Below, one piece after another: positions 63,640 through 64,000 of a DNA stretch of 64,000 nt; the first letter of the stretch is position 1; the number at the start of each line of letters is the position of its first letter. A model generated the notes under the pieces. It saw only the letters and a list, made by a program, of their open reading frames with translations. It was not told where the DNA came from and ran no database searches. The stretch covers positions 923,001 through 987,000 of the forward strand of contig NC_037644.1 of the NCBI RefSeq assembly GCF_003254395.2, written 5' to 3'. The position numbers were made by a program, and so were the translations under genes. This stretch comes from Apis mellifera. Lineage: Eukaryota > Arthropoda > Insecta > Hymenoptera > Apidae.

Positions 63640-64000
63640 ACTAGTAATGCGCAAGTTTTTGGAAAACGCGGTAACGGGGAAAGGGGTAATTTTCGAGGGG
63701 TGACGGTGTTTAATAACGCGGCACAGTTAACCCGGTATTAAAGGCATGACACACGGTGTTAATCCTCTTCCTGGATTTATTAAATGTAATATTTAATTCT
63801 CGATTAATCGGGCGCCGTTCAATTCAGGCGTCGATGCAAATTACTCGTCGGCGGGCGGGCAAACAAATCGCGGATACCTTTTCGAATATCGAATACCTTG
63901 CAAATATTAACTCGATAGCTTTCAACACCTTGTGCGCGGGCAAATAATATATCGCTGATAATTTATCCCCCGTTTAAACGGGCAAAATAATCGAGAAATA
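63640..64000. promoter_or_regulatory. enhancer-like segment with POU octamer
   Basis: Balanced, non-repetitive sequence running to the window edge. It contains an exact ATGCAAAT octamer (63834-63841), GATTAATCGG, ATATTTAATTCTCG and AGTTAACCC. Such dense mixtures of POU, homeodomain and GC-containing words are typical of insect developmental enhancers. The segment probably continues beyond the window. Function is inferred from motifs only. Confidence 0.3.

Noticed and set aside
1..64000. Viral, bacterial or transposase genes anywhere in the window
   Set aside because: No ORF shows polymerase, integrase, capsid or transposase motifs, and no sequence has prokaryotic-style gene packing.

Overview
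The window looks like nuclear DNA of a bee, most likely the honeybee genus Apis. This rests on base composition, gene structure and the encoded proteins only; the species cannot be fixed from sequence alone. The first 22 kb is AT-rich with compact multi-exon genes, AT-rich introns and standard GT-AG splice sites. From about 22 kb onward, CpG-rich purine- or pyrimidine-biased blocks alternate with AT-rich stretches and short tandem arrays, a bimodal composition typical of honeybee.

Three protein genes can be rebuilt exon by exon. (1) On the + strand, 5004-15923, a 12-coding-exon gene for a 530-residue SV2-like major facilitator transporter. Its first coding exon is 25 nt long and is followed by a GC-AG intron of about 4.5 kb; strong splice signals point to extra 5' noncoding exons upstream (2455-2617, 2782-2831, 4945-5003). 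(2) On the + strand, 17163-18336, a three-exon gene for a 161-residue CCDC86/Cgr1-family nucleolar protein. (3) On the - strand, 18594-21949, eleven exons of a FANCJ/BRIP1-type iron-sulphur DNA helicase, convergent with CCDC86. Its Fe-S cysteines, DEAH box and motifs V-VI are present, but no exon with the Walker A motif was found and there is no long C-terminal tail.

From 22 to 64 kb I find almost no convincing coding sequence. This part holds a promoter-like island at 24.7-25.3 kb (CCAAT box, perfect X-box palindrome, - strand splice donor) that could be the 5' end of the helicase gene. It also holds five unrelated tandem arrays with units of roughly 115-240 bp (23.6-24.7, 27.0-27.9, 28.4-30.1, 43.0-44.6 and 52.2-53.7 kb), many microsatellites and homopolymers, and several AT/GC-mixed stretches with homeodomain- or POU-type core sites that resemble developmental enhancers. 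One candidate in-frame 63-nt exon lies on the - strand at 34177-34239. Long ORFs here are low-complexity and look like by-products of GC-rich, purine-skewed DNA. The right-hand 40 kb is best read as intergenic or very long intronic regulatory DNA.

The three genes have no evident shared pathway: vesicular or membrane transport, ribosome biogenesis, and DNA repair. No complete new biological system is evident. The items most worth testing are the apparently motif-I-less helicase, the GC-AG first intron, recurrent X-box-like palindromes in the GC-rich blocks, the mosaic tandem array at 43 kb, and the lone 63-nt exon.
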